Program-made: the position numbers and the translations under genes
Source: Glandiceps talaboti
Taxonomy: Eukaryota > Hemichordata > Enteropneusta > Spengelidae
DNA: 30,000 nt
Direction of reading: 5' to 3'
Assembly: GCF_964340395.1 (NCBI RefSeq)
Contig: NC_135549.1
Coordinates: 9,744,842 to 9,774,841 of the forward strand
Shown here: positions 29,571 to 30,000 of the stretch, piece after piece
How positions within the stretch are numbered: position 1 is the first letter of the stretch
Layout of the letters: each line of letters starts with the position of its first letter
The notes under the pieces: generated by a model
What the model was told of the DNA's origin: nothing
The model's database searches: none
What the model saw: only the letters and a program-made list of their open reading frames with translations

Positions 29571-29951
29571 GGTGAGCCTACTTTTTTGTTTCTCGTTACT
29601 TTTTAATAGCAACTATGGGTCGGTCGGTCAATTTAAAAAAATCGTCTTCTTCATGTTTCTCTAACTCACCTTTTTCTCCTGTCTATCTTGTTTTTAGTGG
29701 ATTCTTAATAACAAGACTAGTCCATTCCCAGCTTCTCTACACAATTGCCATGGTCTCGCCCCTCTCCTCATTTGAATAACTTTCGTCATGAAATAAATGC
29801 TCTGATCGTGAACAATTAGTGCTGTTGCCACCGCCATGACTGTAGATGACGGCGAGCGAAAATATTTTTTTTTTAAATTTTGATGTCGAGGCTGAACCTT
29901 TGGGTCGGTCGGGTAATGAGAAACAGAAAAAAAAATAGGGTCACTCTAATG
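29571..29951. mobile_element. Foldback/MITE-like element, about 380 bp
   Basis: The left end (GGTGAGCCTACTTTTTTG then TTTCTCGTTAC) pairs with the right end read on the minus strand (AGTGACCCTATTTTTTTTT, then CTGTTTCTCATTAC). Just inside, GGGTCGGTCGG occurs in direct orientation near both ends, and AATTTAAAAAAA in inverted orientation. No target duplication can be assigned. It codes for nothing. Confidence 0.6.
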
Positions 29952-29981
29952 TAACGTGCGTGTTTTTCCGTTCAACATCAC

Positions 29982-30000
29982 CCTTCACCATAGTCTTGCT
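29982..30000 (-). mobile_element. Possible third 153-bp miniature transposon, cut by the window end
   Basis: The last ten bases, TAGTCTTGCT (29991-30000), equal the right terminus (minus-strand orientation) of copies 1 and 2. If real, the nine bases before them, CCTTCACCA, are the target duplication. A ten-base match somewhere in 30 kb has a chance of a few percent, so this is tentative. Confidence 0.35.

Overview
This is eukaryotic, animal-type DNA. It is AT-rich and gene-poor, with GT-AG introns, long microsatellites, minisatellites, tRNA-derived SINEs, non-LTR retrotransposon debris and small inverted-repeat transposons. The single clear gene encodes a Methuselah/adhesion-like (class B-type) seven-transmembrane receptor with an N-terminal somatomedin-B-like (SMB) domain. 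That architecture and the repeat content point to a marine invertebrate (lophotrochozoan or non-vertebrate deuterostome). The sequence alone does not let me name the species.

Layout. 1-2,200: no gene, a 153-bp miniature transposon with a perfect 9-bp target duplication (235-387), a foldback element (1833-2043) and a compact octamer/E-box/ETS cluster (2102-2142). 2,236-2,556 (minus): an orphan copy of the receptor's signal-peptide/mucin exon. 3,084-5,940: a dispersed repeat, a 550-bp tetranucleotide tract, an inverted-orientation partner tract, SINE copy A and a decayed LINE reverse-transcriptase C-terminus. 6,966-7,386: paired CRE sites and a doubtful small ORF. 7,442-10,770 (minus): the receptor gene, with two coding exons, a 317-bp phase-1 intron and a predicted product of 995 residues. 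11,364-16,800: non-coding, with several inverted repeats and tandem repeats. 18,063-21,104: a 54-bp duplication, a nearly complete SINE (copy B) with trinucleotide tail, and a 62-bp minisatellite. 21,826-22,048 (minus): an unidentified exon-like ORF. 23,067-27,342: scattered CRE and RFX X-box-like motifs, a 20-22-bp minisatellite, the second 153-bp transposon and SINE copy C. 28,480-30,000: pyrimidine-rich sequence, a doubtful ORF, a foldback element, and the first 10 bases of what may be a third miniature transposon cut by the window edge.

How it fits together. The receptor gene stands alone. The orphan exon lies beyond its 3' end in the same orientation, which suggests tandem duplication of receptor genes followed by loss, or a neighbouring paralogue that runs out of the window. 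The rest is mostly mobile-element and simple-repeat sequence. The best candidates for something undescribed are the 9-bp-TSD miniature transposon family, the SMB-mucin-Methuselah receptor with its duplicated exon, and the SINE family whose copies can be aligned inside the window.
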